The notes under the pieces: generated by a model
What the model was told of the DNA's origin: nothing
What the model saw: only the letters and a program-made list of their open reading frames with translations
Databases searched by the model: none
Assembly: GCF_963966145.1 (NCBI RefSeq)
Contig: NC_091046.1
Coordinates: 37,200,001-37,264,000 of the forward strand
Direction of reading: 5' to 3'
From: Tenebrio molitor
Lineage: Eukaryota > Arthropoda > Insecta > Coleoptera > Tenebrionidae
DNA: 64,000 bases
Shown: positions 22,801 to 37,800 of the stretch, in pieces
How the letters are laid out: each line of letters begins with the position of its first letter
How positions within the stretch are numbered: the first letter of the stretch is position 1
Program-made: the position numbers and the translations under genes

Positions 22801-25800
22801 ATGTCTCTATATTCAAACACTCTTAAACAATTGGGGTTCAAGGATTCCACACTACAGCAAAAAGGAAAAGGTATTGTTTATATATTTTTAAGTTTTATTA
22901 TTACATAAGTACAATAAATATAAATGTCAGTATTAATTAACTGAGACAATTATGGAAAGTAACAGTTATAGGTTATTTCATAGTTTAAGTTAAGAATTCT
23001 GTAATTATAAGTAGAGCTATAACTGTCAGTTTTAACATTAGTTATAGTAACATTACATCACTTTGGTGAAAAACTGTTTACATATGAGTAATAGTAATTT
23101 ACGTTATAAGTCCGGTAGGTTACTGGTAACAGTACGAGTTAGACATTATGGACAAGGCGACGTTAGGAGGTGAATCAAGAATGTCTAAATGAGTAACTGT
23201 TACAAGTATTACCAGACATATATCATAATGTATTTTATTTCATACTGGAAGTCTGTTCTGTATCATTTCATTTTAAAAATTCCATTATGTTGTGAAAATC
23301 ACATCACATTTTTTTAATTGAATATTTTTTCACTTTTTAGTGTCAGATTTTAATTTATAAAAAAAAAAAATAGTCCAGTAAGTATTGCTTAGCCACACTT
23401 ACTGACTCTGATGTTATAACTCACCTACCAGACTCAAATTGATAATGTAATAATTACATTGAACATCTACTGGACAGTATGAAATAAACAATTTAAAATA
23501 ATGATACAATCAGATAGCTTGAACAGTAAAACTTTGTGGCCAATTTGATGGTTAAAATGACATTTTTTAGGCATTTAAGTGTCACATTGTGTAATTAAGA
23601 TAGACATCATTTGTTATAGTATAAATCAGTATCTTTATCTGATAACAATAAGCGAATCAAAAATGTTAAACCTTTCACTGAGAAAATAATAATACGCAGT
23701 TACAGATTAACACAAATTAAAATTGAGATGAAATAAAAGATTGAAAGGTCCAGTTGATTAAATTTAAATTTTCATAATCAAGTGGTTCTAACAAATTTTA
23801 ATTACATTTAGGCCTGGTTTATTCACCTTCAAGTAAATTTATCTGGCCAGTAGTTGCTATGATTTAGAATCTGCTATTGGTAGATCCATGGTAATTACCG
23901 TTCGAATAAAGTTACTTGAAGATGAATAAACCGGGCCTAATTTTAGTTATTCTTTATTAAACATAACAAGGTCAATTATTTTAAGTTGAAATAAAATTGG
24001 GATAGCAACTTAATAACAAATTATAACTAAGTCAAGGTCAACTAAAAAAAGTCATGATTTAAATACTTCATAAAATACAACAAGAAAACTCCATTTGACT
24101 TGTTTGAAAGTGTGCCATACGGCGCACACATTAATATCTTAGTAGTGTCTACTTTAAATGTGCAGAATTCATGTTTAGTTGTCTGTTCTATTCTACACAG
24201 TTTATAATCCCAAGTTTTATATTTAAAAAAATAAATAAATTTATCTGATTTTAGTCGAGTTAATGTTGTTTTTTTTTTTTTGTAATTGCAGGTCGTGTAT
24301 CTAGCTTGTGTTCAATTTCAAGACAATTATTCAAAGCTCATTATGATGGATATAATCCTCGTATGTCACGTCAATTGGCGACAGCTCTTAAAAGGTATGG
24401 TAATTAGTATTTGATTCAGTAGTTTAAAAATATGTGGGAAAAACAATTGTAACAACTAATCAAAAGAAGAAACTGCCAAGAAGAAGTGGAGAAGCAAGAA
24501 GACAAAAAGTTTATCTTAGTTTTAATTTTTGATTTATTAACTATAAAAAGTAATTTTCAATAGTGATACATGGGAATTTTTATTAGTAACGCATTCAGAT
24601 AAACATTTTTGAGTTTTGTCAATTTCTCAATGTAAGCTTTAATTAATTATTGTTGAAATTTTACTTGAAAACATTGTGGGAGAAAATGAGAAAACAGGAA
24701 GAACAAAGGAAACATATTCAACGCTACAACGAAGAAACATGAAGACTGACGAAGACCAAATTTTGTGGGAAGATAAACTATTATCAGCAAGATATTTTTA
24801 ATTATATTAAATTCAATTTCGTTTAATGCATGCAGATTTATTACGTAACGTAGTAACTTTTCACAATTGCTATAAGAAGTTTTTTTTATCCGTTTTTATT
24901 AGACATATTTCATATGAATTAGCTTTACCTTTCATAAATAATACAATCAAAATCACAACGTTTTTCAACAATGTTGGCAGAACTTTTGAAGTTACAAATT
25001 CGTAAGGTAATTATTTTTTGTGAAATAAAACTGCAATTTAATGACTTTAATATTGATTTGACAATTTTTTAATAAATATTTTCTGTGGGAATAGGTACAT
25101 CAGCACTAGACCCAAATATGAGAGGAAAACTGCAGAGTTCGTGGGCGAAATTCGAAGAAAAATACTTTGTTTACATGAATATAATTTACAAATTGCAAAG
25201 GTGATTACTCAATTGACTCAGCGTGGTGTGCATTAATCTAGCTGTTTTACAGGTGAAATTTAAGTATCCTAGATCCGAGCAATTTGATGCAGTGTTAGTA
25301 CAATACATAGAATTAGAATGTGGACTTTTATATGATTCATACAAAGAAGTAGATAAAGAATATGAAAATAATGTAACGCAAAGAGTGTTGCGGTTGTTAA
25401 AAGTTATAGTGCACGATGCACTTCACAACAATGAAGTTCCCGTCAAAACGACCATTCAAGCATGTGATAAAGCTCTGCTTAAACTTGTTGCCAATGTTAG
25501 GGCCGATTGTGTATCTGAAAATAAGCTGGTGTCTAATATAATCATGTGAGTAGGAAAACGTTTGTATTTTCACAAATCATTATTCATTTTGTTAGAAAAC
25601 TACTGGACAGGTTGAGTCTTCTCGAGGAAGTAAATAAATTGAAAGGGAAAAACATTCCTTTTCATCAAGATACATTTTTGAGGGATCCGCTCGTTTCCAC
25701 GATTCGGCAAAATTTGACAACTAGTGATTATGAATCAGATATGGACTTCGATTCAGACGATGACGATCTGAATACAGTAAGTTCCCGTTCTTTGTCGACG

Positions 25801-28800
25801 CGAGTTTTATAATTAATTTATATTTTCTAGGTGCCAGTGGTTGTTGACGACATCTTCAGTTCTTCAATAGAAAAAACCTACACCCATCAATCATTCTTCA
25901 GTTATGAAATTAACAGAGAACCAATGAAGTTTTCACCAGCTTCAAAAAACTTTGAAATTTCTCAACCAAAGTCTTTCCAACATGTTACAAAAAAGGAAAA
26001 TTTTTCTGGTTCCTGTTCAACAAATGAAATTCAACAAACGCCATCAAACGATTTTCGCCACGTGGAAATGATCTCTTTACAAAATAGTGAATCTGCTGTT
26101 CAGAATGGTACATATTTGAAAAGTTCTACATCTGCAAGAAATTTAAGAGGTTCATGTTCCATTGTTGAAGAATCTTCAGGGAAAAAATTTCAAAACTACT
26201 ACAGTTCTGCAGAGAAGACACTTAGTACTTTTGAACACCAAGCCGAAAGACGAAGCAATAATTTTGAAAGGAGGGAAAATTTTAGAATAAATTCTCATGA
26301 CCCACCAATGTTTACCGAAAACGGAGACATTTTGAATAACATGCACAAAAGAAAATCAGTTAGTTCCGAGTCTGTGCCAGAACCTGTAGCCACCAGTAAC
26401 TCACAGGCGTTATTTTTTTCTAAAAGTGAGGCTTCAAGAGAGAAAAATTCATTCCAGAAGGTTCATTCTGCAAGTCAGGTGGACGAAAAAATTCTGATAC
26501 AAGAAACGTATGGAAGAGAAACAGTCAATTTTCACTCGTCTTCAAATGAAGCCTTGAGTACCGCTGAACCCATCTCAAAACCCGCTGATGTTGCTAGTCA
26601 AATTGATTTGGATGTAGTGAATTCCCAAGTGAACTCGGAAAACCGTAATGAGGGGGATGAAGATGTTGCAGTAAGTAATATGCATCATACGGTTTCAGTT
26701 CCAAAAGAAGTTAATACAGTAAATGCAAAAGATACCGCAACTACAAGCGACCAGAACTTGTCAAATTCAATAAAACAACAATCTGAAGTGGGGAAGCCAT
26801 TTGAAAGTGTTCCTGCAACGGCTGTGGAAGCAAGTATTACAGATGAAATTGCAAAGCTTCCCTCCACATTTGAAGATTTAAATTCGTTAGACACAGTTGG
26901 ACATGAAACCTTGTTTACAAGTGTTTCTATAGCTGTAGACAGGTCGCATAACATTGACTTAAGTATTAATAATAAAACACCACATGTCAGAGAGAACGCC
27001 AGTGATGGCATAATTACAATTGAAATTCTTGATGACGATGACAGCGACTGCGGCGACACTAATCATATTGGAAACGAAAAACAATCCCAACTAAATTTTA
27101 GTAATTCGCCTTTACATCTGCTCCAATCGAATGAAATTAAGCGGGAAGAAAATGAAGAAAACCATTCGCCAAATTTTTATATTCCAAATTCAGACAACAG
27201 TCAAAATTTTTTAAGCTCCAATAAAAGCTCAAGAAATACCGAGTCCAACGGATTGAATAAACTTATGAACAACTCGAGTAACGATTCTGCGAAAGATGTA
27301 GAATTGTCGGCAATTGTAATTTCCGATTCCGAAGATGAAATTTTGGATGCTCCACCAGCAGACAGTGGTGAAATACTGAACATTTCTGATGTACCCGCAC
27401 AAGATTTTAACAACTGTGAAGAAAGTGAACAACTGTTGCTAAACGATAATCAGGAAGAACTTTTAAATGATTCTGCATCTCTTCAAGACAAATCAAGTCT
27501 CACTAGTCTGAAGAATCAAGAAATTTCAATCGAGGGCAAAGCGGAACAACAGCACGTAACAGAAATGAACGTTACTGTAGGTAACGCCATCGACAGTCAC
27601 GAAGAAGACATAGAAAACGCGACTTATTTTGTTTGTCCACCTGATGCAGATAGCAGTGAAACAAGTATCAACGAAAGCAATGAAAATATTGAAGAGTCTA
27701 GATGCGAAACGTTACAGGATATTAATGCAGAAGATGTTATAGAATCGCAAAACATTGATTCAATTAACATGATTAATGTCAATGAAAATTCTGATTTGCA
27801 CGAAGTGATTGGATCAGTTGAAGCAGATAATATTTCTGACGTTAACAACGTTCTTGTGGAAACACATCAATATGAAGTAGAATCAACAGTCCTTTTCGAA
27901 GATCAGCAGATTACGTCTGTCGATTTATCACAAAAAACAACTGATGTTACCGCAGTAACAACGGAAGATTTGGAACAATGTGAAGCAGCGGATGCACAAG
28001 TTGAATGTTCAGAACGTGAAGTAACAGTCGAACACGCTGACGATTTATTGAAGAATGTGAAAACTGATGATCCGATTCAAACAGAAAGATTTGTACATGA
28101 CGAGTTGGTTGAGCAATCTGATGAGGCTGTAATTGAAGACGTGAATAAAATTAATGAAGTTGAAAGGTCAACTGTCCCATCTCACGTGATTTTGCCTCAG
28201 CAAGTAGTAGAAGAAATAACTGAAGAACTAACAGTTGTCGAAGAAACAGAAGTATCAACTTCATATGAAGATGCAGGTTTAGTTGTGCCATCTAAGCTTA
28301 GAACCTGTGATGAACAGTCAAGTAATGAATGCGTTGTTACGGAAAATGTAGAAATACCCGCTGAAGAGGTTGAAAGTTGTGTTAAACCATCATCTGATTT
28401 TGAGATTGATCGACAGAATGATGCACCTGCAGAGTGTGAAAAACAAAGTGACAAAGCTGTTGTTAATGAACAGTTTGAATCATCTAACTTTGTGAACGAA
28501 ACGGAAACTAAAGGACCAGTAAATACAGAAATCCCTGCCACGTCTCTAAGTGAAGATCAAAATGAAGAAACGGTAGTTATTGAACCTGAATTATCATCCA
28601 CGTACGAAAATGCAAAGTTAATTGCTGTTCAAGGTGAACAACAGAATTACTTGGGGCAAGAAGTTTTAAGTAACGTAAATGTGGAACCCGTAAAAGACAA
28701 CACCTTGGAAGTCGTAGATTACTCTGTAACTTCACAATGTGTGGTAGACGAACCTCCGGTACCACAGTTTCAGTACACCGAACCACTTCAAGAAGAAAAT

Positions 28801-31800
28801 AAATTTTGTCAAGCTTATCAGCACAATTTACCGATGTATAGTGTAGAAGAGCAACAATTGAATTCAGAAAATTTGCCCTCCAGCGATGTCACAAGTGAGG
28901 TAGAAAAGGAGGTGGTGCAAAAGTCTCAAGAAGTTGCAAGTACACCTGTACGTGAGCCTTTGTCACTTTACGCATTATCGTCAACGTTAAATGAAGTGGA
29001 ATATGGTGAATTTAATGGTCAGAAGAAAGTAGGTGGAGATTTAGAACTGTTGGCGAATATAGCTGCCGATCAAGAAACTTTGGCTGTCAAGACCGACAGC
29101 GAAAAGGAGATGGTGGATGCAAGTGACGTGGAGACGAAGTCGAAGATTGACGATTTACTCCAAACAACTCCGAGACGTCGAAAGTCCAAAGTAAAGTTTG
29201 AATGCAAGAAAAAAGCTCGAGAAACCTTGCCCAGAGCGGTGAAGCAGTTTCAAAGAAGATACCCGTTTAAACAAGAAGTGAATGTTGAACAAGTGGAAAC
29301 TACAAGGGTTACTAGAAATAGGAGCATAAAACAAAAAACTGAGATAGCTTTTTTGAAGGAACCACTGAAACCGTCTCGAGGTAGTCGGAGTGACGACTCA
29401 AAATACAAACCACACGATTTTATCGCGACGGAAAATTCTACACTGCCTCCGCGCACAAATAACGTGTACGCCCAAAAACGTTTCTTGGATACCAATACTA
29501 CGAGCGAGGACAGTAACGACAGTTGCGAAAGTACTCTGTTCATTGATTTGGGTGAAAGCTTAAAAAATTCCGAGAAAATCGCAAAGTCGATATACGAAGA
29601 AGAAACAATTTGTGATATGTTGGAATTCGTTACGACGGAAAACAAAACTGCTGTTTGCATTAGCATACCAGAAAACGAAGAAAATTGTGTCGCCGACAGT
29701 TTCCACATTTTGAAACAGATGGAAGACTTTGTCGACAGTAACAGCCAAGAATTTATGTCCGAGAGAAGTTTAGAAAAGGAACAAGGAAGTAACGAAAAAA
29801 TGGAACTCATTTCAGAGTATTCACTTGAAAGTCTATCATCCGACAATTCTGTCCCCAAACCTGACGTTGATGGACAAGGAGAACTAAAAGTTGTCAAAAC
29901 AACTGATCACAGCATTGAAAACATATTAAACAAAACACCTCCAAGTACAGAAGTAAAAATTGCCACGTTTTCCAATCAAATTGAATTTGAAAAGAACGAC
30001 ACACCGAAACTATCCGGCGATGAAAAAGATGCGCCCTCTTTGTTGCAGAGTTTGAAAATAGAAGCTCCGAATATAGTTGTTCATCAAGATTTAAATTCAA
30101 AGCAACTTGAAACTCTTGTCGATCCTGCTCCAGATAATAGTAAAGTTGATATTAGTAACACATCTGAAATGTTAAATACAGAAGTAAATGACAACCTTTC
30201 TTTTGAAAACAAAATTGAGAAAGAAGTACGTCCACCGGAGGTTACTTGCAATGGATTAGAACATAACATTCATAATGCAGAAGACCGTGCCGCGGATAAA
30301 AGTGTTCCCACAAAAAATGACGAAATTTGCGAAAAAACTTTTAAAACAAAAGCTGCGATGAAGTCATACGAAGACAAGTTACAACCAATTTCATTTTTGC
30401 AAAATGACGATAAAGCAATAGGAATGCGAACTAGATTACGTTCAAAAAGTTCCGAACAGATTCAGCAGAATATTGTTAGGAATAGATCATCAAGTGTCGA
30501 CGTTAATACATTGTCAGTTCCTTCAGACTTGCTTTGTAAAGATTCTGAGATATCTGTAGAAAATGACAAATCGAATGAAGTGGGTGAGAAACTCGATGTA
30601 ATTGTCGAAACAGATTCAGCTGTTGCCAAAGAACAAGACGATTTGCGTACAAATGTAGAAAGTTTTCCAAAAAGTGTGGAGCGTGAAGAAAATGCGTCAC
30701 AAAGCATAGGACAAATTCCAGGTGAAATGGAAAATTCTCTGTATGAACCAGAAGTTGTCACTAGTGTTGATGGTACAGCCGGTGAAGTTTCGTCAGAGAA
30801 GAGTGAGATCGCCACAAGAGAATTGGAAAGAGAAAAGTTAAATGACAACAGTCCAGAGGTGGAAAAAAGCGAAGACATCAGTAATCAAGAGTGTGTGGAT
30901 ATGGATATTGAATATAGCGACGTAAATGCAATAAGTAAGTCTGCAAATGTTGAAGAAGTGGAAGTAGCTATGGTGCCTAGTTCTGAAGATGCCAAAACTG
31001 TTTCATTATCTCATGACGTAAAAGAAGTGGTCGTTGAAAATGTGGACGCTGAACAATCCGTTGGAGATCAAGAAGTTGCTACTGAAAACAGCAGGCAGGA
31101 AGAAGAACCTGTAACTGAGGGGATAAAGAACGTATCTAAGAAAAAAATTACAGATAAAGGTACAAAATCTATTAAACCATCTGACGAAGTAAAAGCAAGA
31201 ATGTTAGAAAATACTATTAAGAAAATGAAAGAAAAGATTGTTGAATCGGAAAAGGCTAAAAAAGAACGGCTTTCAAATTTGTCATCAACAGAGTTTGATA
31301 ATGGTAAAACTTCACTGCAGGAGTCTCCAGAAAAAAAAGTTCCACCGACAGACGACGTACAAGTGTTAAAAGATAATAATTCATTGGAAAAGAAACAACA
31401 TAAAAGACCCCATTCGGAAGATGGGAAATCAAAATCGGTCGAAGGCAGTAAGAAAGATGACACCCATCGAAAAAGAGAGCGCAGTAGATCTTCGTCGAAA
31501 TCTCGAACATCGGATAAGAAGGGTGAACAAGGTGTTGATAAAGAGAAATTAGAACGTAAGCACAGTCGTAGTAGATCGTTATCCAAGTCTAGATCTTCGG
31601 AAAAGCCCGTTAAGCACCATAATGATGCAGAAAATAACAGAAAGCATCGCAGTAAATCTAGATCGGTCGATAAAGAAAAGACCAACAACTCCCAGGAGGA
31701 TCCAAAAGGTCACAGAAAAAGTCGCAGTAGGTCATCGTCAAAATCGAATAGTCTGGAACGCAAATCGAAATACAATTCTTCTGATCGATCGTCATCTAAA

Positions 31801-34800
31801 CATAAATCGTCGGACCCAAAAGATAAACTGGGCAGCAGTGAAGGTATTGAAGACAATCGTAAAAAGAGAAGTAGTAGTAAATCGCCGCCAAAAACTAAAT
31901 CACATGATGCGAAAGGGAAACAGGATAATTGTGGTAAAGAAAAAAGTGTTGACAAAACCAGGTTGAAAGATAAAAATGAAGAGGTTAAAAATCAATCAAA
32001 TTCGATCAAAGCAGAAATAAAAAATAAAACGAAAACTGACGAGAATTTGTGCCCACAACTTGAAAAAGTGGTGTCCACTATTGAAGGTTCCGAAAAACAG
32101 AAAAAAGCTGTTGACGGAGAAGTGTTAAAAACCTCCAATAAATCATATAAGAAAAAATCAAGTCGGTCAAGTAAATCACGAGAAAATACATCAAAAAAAC
32201 TCAATGAACAGGATGAAAAAGCAAGTGACAAACGAGAGTCTGGTAATAAAATTGAGTCAAATGCTTCAGTTAAATCCAGTGAACAAAATGAAAAAAGTCA
32301 TGGAAAAATCGACGAAAAAGACAAACATCGTGACATTCATAAAACTAAATCAAGAGATTCCCCACTCATGCAAGAAATGCAGCCTAAATTAACTCATGAG
32401 AAATCGAGCAGAACCCACAAAGACGAACGTAATAGAACTGGTGAGAAATCGCGTCGCAGTCATTCCAAGGAGAAAATATACGAAAGTGAGAAACAAAACG
32501 AATCACATAGAAGAGGTGAATCTAAAATTGGCGATAAATCATACAGAAGTCATTCCAAAGAAAAAATTAAACTGGAAAGCAGTTCACGAACAGACAAACG
32601 AGAGAAGACCAGGTCCAACAGTAAGGAGAAAGTAAAGGAAGAGCCCAAAAAACTGAACGCGCATGTTGAGGAACACAAAGATGTTGTTGGTTCCAAAGGA
32701 AACATTGTGGAAAGTGCAAAAACTTCGAGTGAAGAACAGAAAGATGGTTCTAAAGAAAAAAATCTGCAAAATACAAGAACTTCAAGTGAAGGACACAAAG
32801 ACGGTCCCAAAGAAAAAATTGTGAAAAGTGTAAAAAGGTCGAGTGAAGAACGCAAAGATAATTCCAAAGAAAAAATTGTGGAAAGTGTAAAAACGTCAAG
32901 TGAAGAACACAAAGGTGGTTCCAAAGAAAAAATTGTGGAAGGTGTAAAAACGTCAATTCAAGAATACAAAGATGGGTCCAAGGAGAACATTGTAGAAGGT
33001 GCAAAAACGTCAAGTCAAGAACACAAAGATAGTTCCAAGGAGAAAATTGTAGAAAGTGCAAAAAAGTCAAGTCAAGAACACAAAGATGGTTCCAAGGAGA
33101 AAATTGTGGAAGGTGCAAAAACGTCAAGTAAAGAACCGAAAGATGGGCCCAAAGAAAACATTGTAGCAATTGCAAACACGTTCAGTGAAGAACAGAAAGA
33201 TCGTTCCAAAGAAAAAATTGTAGAAAGTGCAAAGATGTCCAATGAAGAACAGAAAGATGGTTTCAAAGAAAAAATTGTGAAAGGCGCAAAAATGTCAAGT
33301 GAAGAACACAACGATGGTTTCAAACAAAAAAGATTGGAAAGTGCAAGAACGTCAAGTAAAGAATCAAAAGATGGGCCGAAAGAAAAAATTGTGAAAGATG
33401 CAAAAACGTCAAATGAAGAACACAAAGATGGTTTCAAAGAAAATATTGTGGAAGGTGTAAAAAACTCCAGTGAAGAACAGAGAGATCATACCAAAGAAAA
33501 AATTATGGAAGATGAAAAAACATCAAGTAAAGAACCGAAAGATGGGTCTAAAGAAAAAATTGTGGAAGGTGCAACAACTTCCAGTGAAGAACACAAAGAT
33601 GGGTTCAAAGAAAAAATTGTAAAAGGTGCAAAAACGTCAAATGAAGAACACAAAGATGGTTTTAAAGAAAACATTGTGGGAGGTGTAAAAACGTCCAGTG
33701 AAGAACAGAGAGATAGTTCCAAGGAAAAAATTGTGGAAGCTGAAAAAACATCAAGTAAAGAACCGAAAGATGGGTCTAAAGAAAAAATTGTGGAAGATGC
33801 AAAAACATCAAGGGAAGAACCCAAAGATGGTTTCAAAGAAAAAATTGTGGGAGGTGCAAAAACGTCAAGTAAAGAACCGAAAGATGGGTCCAAAGAAAAA
33901 ATTGTGAAAGGTGCAAAAACATCAAGTAAAGAACACAAAGATGATTTAAAAGAAAAAATTGTAAAAGGTGCAAAAACGTCAAATGAAGAACACAAAGATG
34001 GTTTTAAAGAAAACATTGTGGGAGGTGTAAAAACGTCCAGTGAAGAACAGAGAGATAGTTCCAAGGAAAAAATTGTGGAAGCTGAAAAAACATCAAGTAA
34101 AGAACCGAAAGATGGGTCTAAAGAAAAAATTGTGGAAGATGCAAAAACATCAAGGGAAGAACCCAAAGATGGTTTCAAAGAAAAAATTGTGGGAGGTGCA
34201 AAAACGTCAAGTAAAGAACCGAAAGATGGGTCCAAAGAAAAAATTGTGAAAGGTGCAAAAACATCAAGTAAAGAACACAAAGATGATTTAAAAGAAAAAA
34301 TTGTAGAAAGTGCAAGAACGTCAAGTAAAGAGCCGAAAGACAGGTCTAAAGAAAAAATTGTGGAAAGTGTAAAAACCTCAAGTGAAGAACATAAAGAAAA
34401 TAGTGTTAAGAATAGCCAAAAGGAGAAGAAATTAAATCGCCGCTGTGAAGAAAAAGAAACAAGTAATGCAGATGTAAAAGTCAATGAAAATAATTTTTCA
34501 AATCAAGAAATTAGTGTTAAATTTGACTCGAATGTTGTGCCAGAACCAGCGGCGATAACACATAATGAACAACATTTAGGCCACAGTAACGCTAAGCAAG
34601 AACTCCCCAGAGACATCCCTAAGAAGCGAAAATATGACTTGCTCGAAGAAGATAGTAAACATTCTGATAAAAATGCAGGTCATGATGATTCACTGAAACC
34701 AAAAATTCCAAAGATAGATACCGAGGCTGTTGTGACTTCAAATGAAAACAATATACAAGTTCCTCAAGAACCCACGTTGCACAACACTGAATTACAACAA

Positions 34801-37800
34801 AAGACGTTAACGACTCATACAATAAATGATTTGAGCTCCGAACTAAATCAAAATGTTCCAGAAACCCCTGTGGCAGAAATTCCATTGCCAAAAACAGTTG
34901 AAACCAAAAAAGACGCATTAATTACAAAAAATAAACAAAACGATGTTTCTCTGACGGCAGAGTTATCTTACGAAAGTTTTGCCAGAGGTATTAAAAATAA
35001 TTCAGCAATCGTGGTAAATTCAATACAACCGGAGGTTCAAATTGTGGATGACGTTGAGACAACGCCGCCAACTTTCCCAACTGAAGACAAGGTGAACACA
35101 ACAAAGACGACACCGGCACCAGTGGAAACCATTAGCGTTAATGAAAATGCGTTATCGACAACTGACATACCCGTCGAGGTCAGCAAACCATCAACAACAC
35201 ACGACGGTACACCCAATGTAGTTCAGTCCACCAATTTGCCAATTTATAATGACGATTTGAAAGAAATTTGTGCGGCAGAAGTAGCAGTCAAAACGAGCAC
35301 ACAAAGTGCCGCTCCCATGAAGATGTTGTTGCAACATCCCAATGTTCCGGAGGTGCCTTCTTCACAGTCAGCGTATGTCGATAACGTATTTAGCAGCGCT
35401 TCGGGAAATCTTGGCGTTCAAGTTTTATCGGGCGCCATCAATTCCACCGTGAAACATTTTCACGTGCAAGACGCTGATATGCCACTGATTTCGAGGGCTT
35501 CCACATCGAGAGTTGTCGAAAGTTCCGTAACTAAACCAATCACCATGTCGTGTCAAGTTAGAAGACCAATGACCATGCAAAGTACTCCATCCTGTTCCAC
35601 GGCTACCGTTCAAGAAAAATCTTGTCTGTTCACTTTCAATGAAGATGCAGAAACTGTCAATCGAGAAAATTTAAACACCTCCGACTTGTTCCACACTTCT
35701 CTGGGCTTAGAAGACATCTCGCCTACTAAACTACCTCTCGGTAGTAATCAGTCTTTGGATTTTATCTCACCATCTACGTCTATTGCCGAAATTGGCAATT
35801 CCATGAATTTGGTTCAATCGTTGGGAACGTCAACCATCAATTTTATTAACGACGTTCCAGATAGTTCCGAAATTGATATACAACAAACGAGCAAGCAGAA
35901 CTCGTTTGGTTCAAATTTTGTAACACGAGTCACAGAAATCTGCTTCGTTGAAAAAGAGTCGACGGCAGATCACAATTACACTTTGGGCGATCCGTTATTG
36001 GGGGGAAATAATGAAGATAAAAATATACTAACGACTGGACTTTCCCTCAGTAATTCACCAGAAGAGTTCCAGTTGAACGAGACACATCTGGAAGATCTTT
36101 CATTCAACGAGAATAATTTTATAGAAGAGAATGCCACTTTGGAAGATTTGGGGTTGTTGTTGCCCTGTAAGAAAGAAAAGCCAGATTTTGACAATATAAT
36201 TGACGACGCCATTCCAAAACCAGAAGACATACAAAATAGCATCAAACGTTTAAATATGCTGGTAGATATTTCGCAAGGTGGTCAACCCAAAGCTATCTCG
36301 GTGGACAATACAATCGATCATGGCAGTAACAGTGACTGCAATGTTAGTTTGGGCATAGATTACGCTGTTAACAACTTAATTTTCCTGGGAGGAAGAGAAG
36401 TTACGTCGCAGAATAACACCTTTTCGACTATTCCTGACATCGATAATATTAGTATTATGGAATCAAACGTTTCGTCGATGCATCCGTCAAAGCAAACATT
36501 AGAAGATTCGGTAAATGAAACAAGTGGAGACGGATCCAACAGTTTAATTCCTATTGGTTCTACCTACGCTAGTTTTCTGCCGAGCGAGATCAATCAAAAA
36601 GTTGTGGTGGAACCTGTAGAACAGTGCACGATAACATCATTGGACCAGTTGAAGAAGGACTACATTAGCGAAACTCCCAAAAATACTGAAAAGACTAAAC
36701 CGATTGTGAATAAAACTAATCGAGAAACGAACGTTAAATCTTCGTCTGTCGGCAAGCCCAGCAAATTTGCCACATTCTTGGAAACGGTAAAAAGACTGGA
36801 CGCGAGTAAAAACGAGAGCTCCAAAGTGAAGGACGAGATGGAAAATTTTACAGTTCGCAGACACGCCAGGACGCCAGTTTTCCCACCCAAAAAGAAAACC
36901 GCCACACAACAGCACCACACGAAGAGTCCACCGCAAAACAAGAAAACTGAAGTGTCCGTCGAGGCTGACGCGGAAAGTAAAGCCGCAGCTCTGAACGAAG
37001 CTGGAACAGAGGGCAGGATCAGGGTTAAGACGGATCTGATCAAGCCCACCGAAGGCAAGGTCCTCATCAGTAACGATTCCCTAGATTACATCAACGAGCA
37101 CGACCAGAGCATCGCAAGCGAAGTCGTCCTACCGTTCAGCAAACCGTCCCCATCCGACCACAAAACCGACATCCAAGAAAAGAAAACATCTGACCTTCCA
37201 AAAATCGATTGCGGACCGGCAAAACCAACCAAACACGCACGTTTCGATAAATTGGGAAACGACTACATCATGGAAACGATATTGAACGTCCACACCGAAT
37301 TGAAGACGCGTAAAAGTCCGATTCAAGATGTGAAAGTTCCCGATAGAGCCATCAAGAAACCAGATACAAGTGAGGCGAGAAAAAGAAAATCGACTCCGAA
37401 CGACAATGAAATCAAACGAGACGACAAAAGGCCGAGGAAATCGGACGACGAATCTGATAAAGTTCGTTCCGGAGATCACTTCAAAGCGCACACGAGAAAA
37501 ACCCACGACTCCAACAATAAGCCCACTAATGACGACATATTCGATAAACTGCTGCGTGAAGGGCCAGTCAATAAGGTGTTCACTCAGAGAATAACCGAAC
37601 AAACTGTTAAAAGGGACAGTACGCAGGGCAATACTTTAGAAGCGTTAAAAAACCGGGGTTATACTACTGTCTCGGAGAACAAGAAAGAAAGAAATATGAC
37701 GCCGTCACAGTCGACCATCTCGCAGTTACATGATTCTTCGAGATATCGAGAAAATCCCAGACACTCTACTCATCCCGATTCAGATAAACGAAGGGACGTG

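Noticed and set aside
29250..29897. 215-residue minus-strand open frame inside gene B
   Set aside because: Sits opposite a single long plus-strand exon with protein-like content; Ser/Leu-rich translation is what antisense of Glu/Lys/Ser/Asn-rich coding DNA gives.
33486..34484. Long minus-strand open frame (332 residues) opposite the gene B repeat array
   Set aside because: It is the antisense shadow of a 57-bp in-frame repeat; it copies the repeat period, has no start or splice context, and shows no independent coding signature.
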